From: Methylococcales symbiont of Iophon sp. n. MRB-2018
Lineage (GTDB): Bacteria; Pseudomonadota; Gammaproteobacteria; Methylococcales; Methylomonadaceae
Reading direction: 5' to 3'
Length of the DNA stretch: 60,522 bases
Assembly (NCBI GenBank): GCA_003666325.1
Contig: QPIL01000114.1
Coordinates: 1 to 60,522, forward strand
A program made the translations under genes and the position numbers. Position 1 is the first letter of the stretch; each line of letters opens with the position of its first letter. The notes below the pieces were generated by a model. The model was not told the DNA's origin. It worked only from the letters and a program-made list of their open reading frames with translations, and searched no databases. Positions 58,919 to 60,522 of this stretch are shown one piece after another.

Positions 58919-60079
58919 ATGAATATTCTTGAATTCACCTCTGGTGTGTATACACAACAATATAAGTATAAAAGTTTCTCGCCAAGCAGAATTAATCAAA
59001 CTTGGGAAATTTCGGATGGTGAAATTCAGCAACTACTTAGCGATGCGGATAGAGTATTAGGTGAATTAAATGCTTTTTCCCAACTCGTTCCCGATGTGGA
59101 TTTTTTTATACGCATGTATATAACAAAGGAAGCTACACAGTCTAGTCGTATAGAAGGCACTAGGACTAATATGGAAGAAGCTCTACTAGACGAAAACGAT
59201 ATTGAGCCAGAAAAAAAAGACGATTGGGAAGAAGTGCAAAATTATATTGAAGCCATAAATGAAGCAATTAAGCAATTACACACTTTACCGCTTTCTAATC
59301 GATTGCTTCGTGATACACATAAAGTTTTAATGCAAGGAGTGCGTGGTAAAACTAAACAACCTGGAGAATTCCGTAACAGTCAGAACTGGATTGGGGTTAG
59401 TTTAAAAAATGCTGTTTTTATTCCACCACATCAAGATGAAGTTAATGACTTAATGGGTGATTTAGAAAAATTTATTTATAATAGTGAAATACATGTGCCT
59501 CATTTAATAAAAATTGCTATTGCTCATTATCAATTCGAAACAATTCACCCGTTTTTAGATGGTAATGGAAGGCTTGGGCGTTTAATGATAGCGCTATACC
59601 TAGCTAGTCATGGTTTATTGCATAAACCTGCTTTATATTTATCCGACTATTTTGAACGCAATAAAACTGAGTACGTAGATCGGCTAATGGCCGTACGCGA
59701 ATCAAATAAAATGAAGGAATGGTTGGTTTTCTTTTTATATGGCGTACGTGAAACGGCAGAAAGTTCCATACAAGTATTTAAAGACATCATCGCGTTAAAA
59801 GAGAAATTAGAACGTGAAGTATTGCCGCATTTTAGTACGCGTAGACAGAAAAATGCACAAAATTTAATGACATACCTATACCAAACACCAGTAACAAATA
59901 TAAAATCTATTTCTAATTTACTAAGTTTAAATACTAATACCGCATCTGCATTAGTAAAAGATTTTGTTAAATATGGCTTGCTACATGAATTAACAGGGAA
60001 TAAACGAAATAGAACCTTTTTATTTAAAGAATACCTAATGATATTTAACAAGCAGTTTTCAGGTCAACAACAGCCCTAA
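58919..60079 (+). CDS. Fic-family protein (probable AMP transferase)
   Basis: Protein of 386 residues. The N-terminal Fic_N segment contains the inhibitory motif SSRIEG (S/TxxxEG), the Fic core has HPFLDGNGRLGR with the catalytic His, and a winged-helix domain closes the protein. Such class II Fic proteins usually attach AMP to a target; the inhibitory helix is in the same chain, so no separate antitoxin is needed. The gene stands alone and is followed by an attC-like palindrome. Confidence 0.92.
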   Translation: MNILEFTSGVYTQQYKYKSFSPSRINQTWEISDGEIQQLLSDADRVLGELNAFSQLVPDVDFFIRMYITKEATQSSRIEGTRTNMEEALLDENDIEPEKKDDWEEVQNYIEAINEAIKQLHTLPLSNRLLRDTHKVLMQGVRGKTKQPGEFRNSQNWIGVSLKNAVFIPPHQDEVNDLMGDLEKFIYNSEIHVPHLIKIAIAHYQFETIHPFLDGNGRLGRLMIALYLASHGLLHKPALYLSDYFERNKTEYVDRLMAVRESNKMKEWLVFFLYGVRETAESSIQVFKDIIALKEKLEREVLPHFSTRRQKNAQNLMTYLYQTPVTNIKSISNLLSLNTNTASALVKDFVKYGLLHELTGNKRNRTFLFKEYLMIFNKQFSGQQQP

Positions 60080-60142
60080 CAAGGCGCTCAACTAGGACGC
60101 GGAAAAGCACCGCGCCTGTTAGCTAAGTCGTTATGCTCAAAA
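60078..60142 (+). other. attC-like palindrome after the fic gene
   Basis: Begins TAACAAGGCGCTCAACTAGG directly after the fic stop and ends GTTAGCTAAGTCGTTATGC, with the two halves able to pair imperfectly (CCGCGCCTGTTAGC against GCGG..CTAAC). TAACAAGGCGCTCAA with a closing GTTATGC is the familiar outline of integron cassette attachment sites. If real, the fic gene would be a cassette. No integrase is in the window. Confidence 0.45.
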
Positions 60143-60224
60143 CATCGAAATAATAGCCATACTAATTTCTTGAAATCATTTAAAACACAATATGTAATTG
60201 ACGGGCTATTTAGTCAACCCTTAA

Positions 60225-60522
60225 AAAGACTCAGGACTCAAGACTCAAGACTCAAGACTCAAGACTTAGGACTTAGGACTTAGGACTAAAGTAACTGGAA
60301 CCTCTGTTACTACACGTCATTCCCGAAGACATGTAGGGGCTAGAAGTAGGGTGCGTTTGCCCGCCAAGGATGGTGGAAATGCAGTAAGATTGTCAGGAAC
60401 AATCTCTGCTGACCGCCAAGGATGGTGGAAATGCAGTAAGATTGTCTGGAACAATCTCTGCTGACCGCCAAGGATGGTGGAAATGCAGTAAGATTGTCTG
60501 GAACAATCTCTGCTGACCGCCA
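60225..60522. repeat. Heptads, mosaic-repeat piece and tandem 52 bp units running off the window
   Basis: GACTCAA and GACTTAG heptads (60227-60290) are followed by GTAACTGGAACCTCTGTTAC, then inverted 52 bp units starting at 60361, 60413, 60465 and 60517, the last cut by the window edge. The order of parts is the same as at 10974-11540 but with the 52 bp units inverted. Confidence 0.85.

Overview
The window is an AT-rich bacterial chromosome segment. Its housekeeping genes sit in gammaproteobacterial neighbourhoods: rhlB-trxA-rho, suhB/trmJ/cysE/iscR/iscS/iscA, trpE-G-D-C, dsbA-cytochrome c4-yihA, mutY-yggX and recC. Together with the COG3014 lipoprotein, HupE and CysE proteins, this suggests a gammaproteobacterium, perhaps related to methane- or sulfur-oxidising lineages (inference; no rRNA gene is present to test it).

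Layout. 0-32 kb is ordinary chromosome: a lipoprotein, dinB, darP, rdgC, pgm, a HupE pair, comM, an Fe-S and cysteine cluster, hemW, the trp genes, CPBP and OsmC proteins, asmA, mutY/yggX, rho, trxA and rhlB. Its intergenic gaps are filled by a mosaic interspersed repeat. The parts are a heptanucleotide array (GACTCAA and variants), a roughly 330 bp module, and a 52 bp palindrome-bearing unit that can be tandem. Two long copies bracket rdgC in inverted orientation.

32.0-52.6 kb is a CRISPR island. From left to right it holds a type I-F-like array (105 repeats, 104 spacers, decayed left end containing an ORF6N gene fragment), a ParD-like/zeta-like toxin-antitoxin pair, a type V-A array (56 repeats, 55 spacers), and cas2, cas1, cas4 and cas12a, all on the minus strand. 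Beyond these lie the ruins of the I-F cas operon: an intact I-F cas1, a cas2-3 cut off in its HD domain, duplicated scraps of both, and two nearly identical RelE/ParE-type toxin-antitoxin modules. No I-F Cascade genes (cas8f, cas5f, cas7f, cas6f) are present; the V-A locus lies where they would be expected, between cas1/cas2-3 and the I-F array.

The most striking observation is that one I-F spacer (35420-35451) matches the leader-repeat junction of the Cas12a array (43419-43450) at 29 of 32 positions. The seed side matches perfectly, and a canonical I-F PAM (CC on the protospacer strand) sits in the right place. This looks like a record of conflict, or possibly regulation, between two CRISPR systems, in a locus where the targeted type has displaced the targeting one. 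The 5' flank of cas12a also shares a 29 nt block with the 5' flank of the I-F cas1.

52.7-60.5 kb returns to housekeeping genes (dsbA, cytochrome c4, yihA, recC), then a Fic-family gene followed by an attC-like palindrome, and ends inside another copy of the 52 bp tandem repeat.
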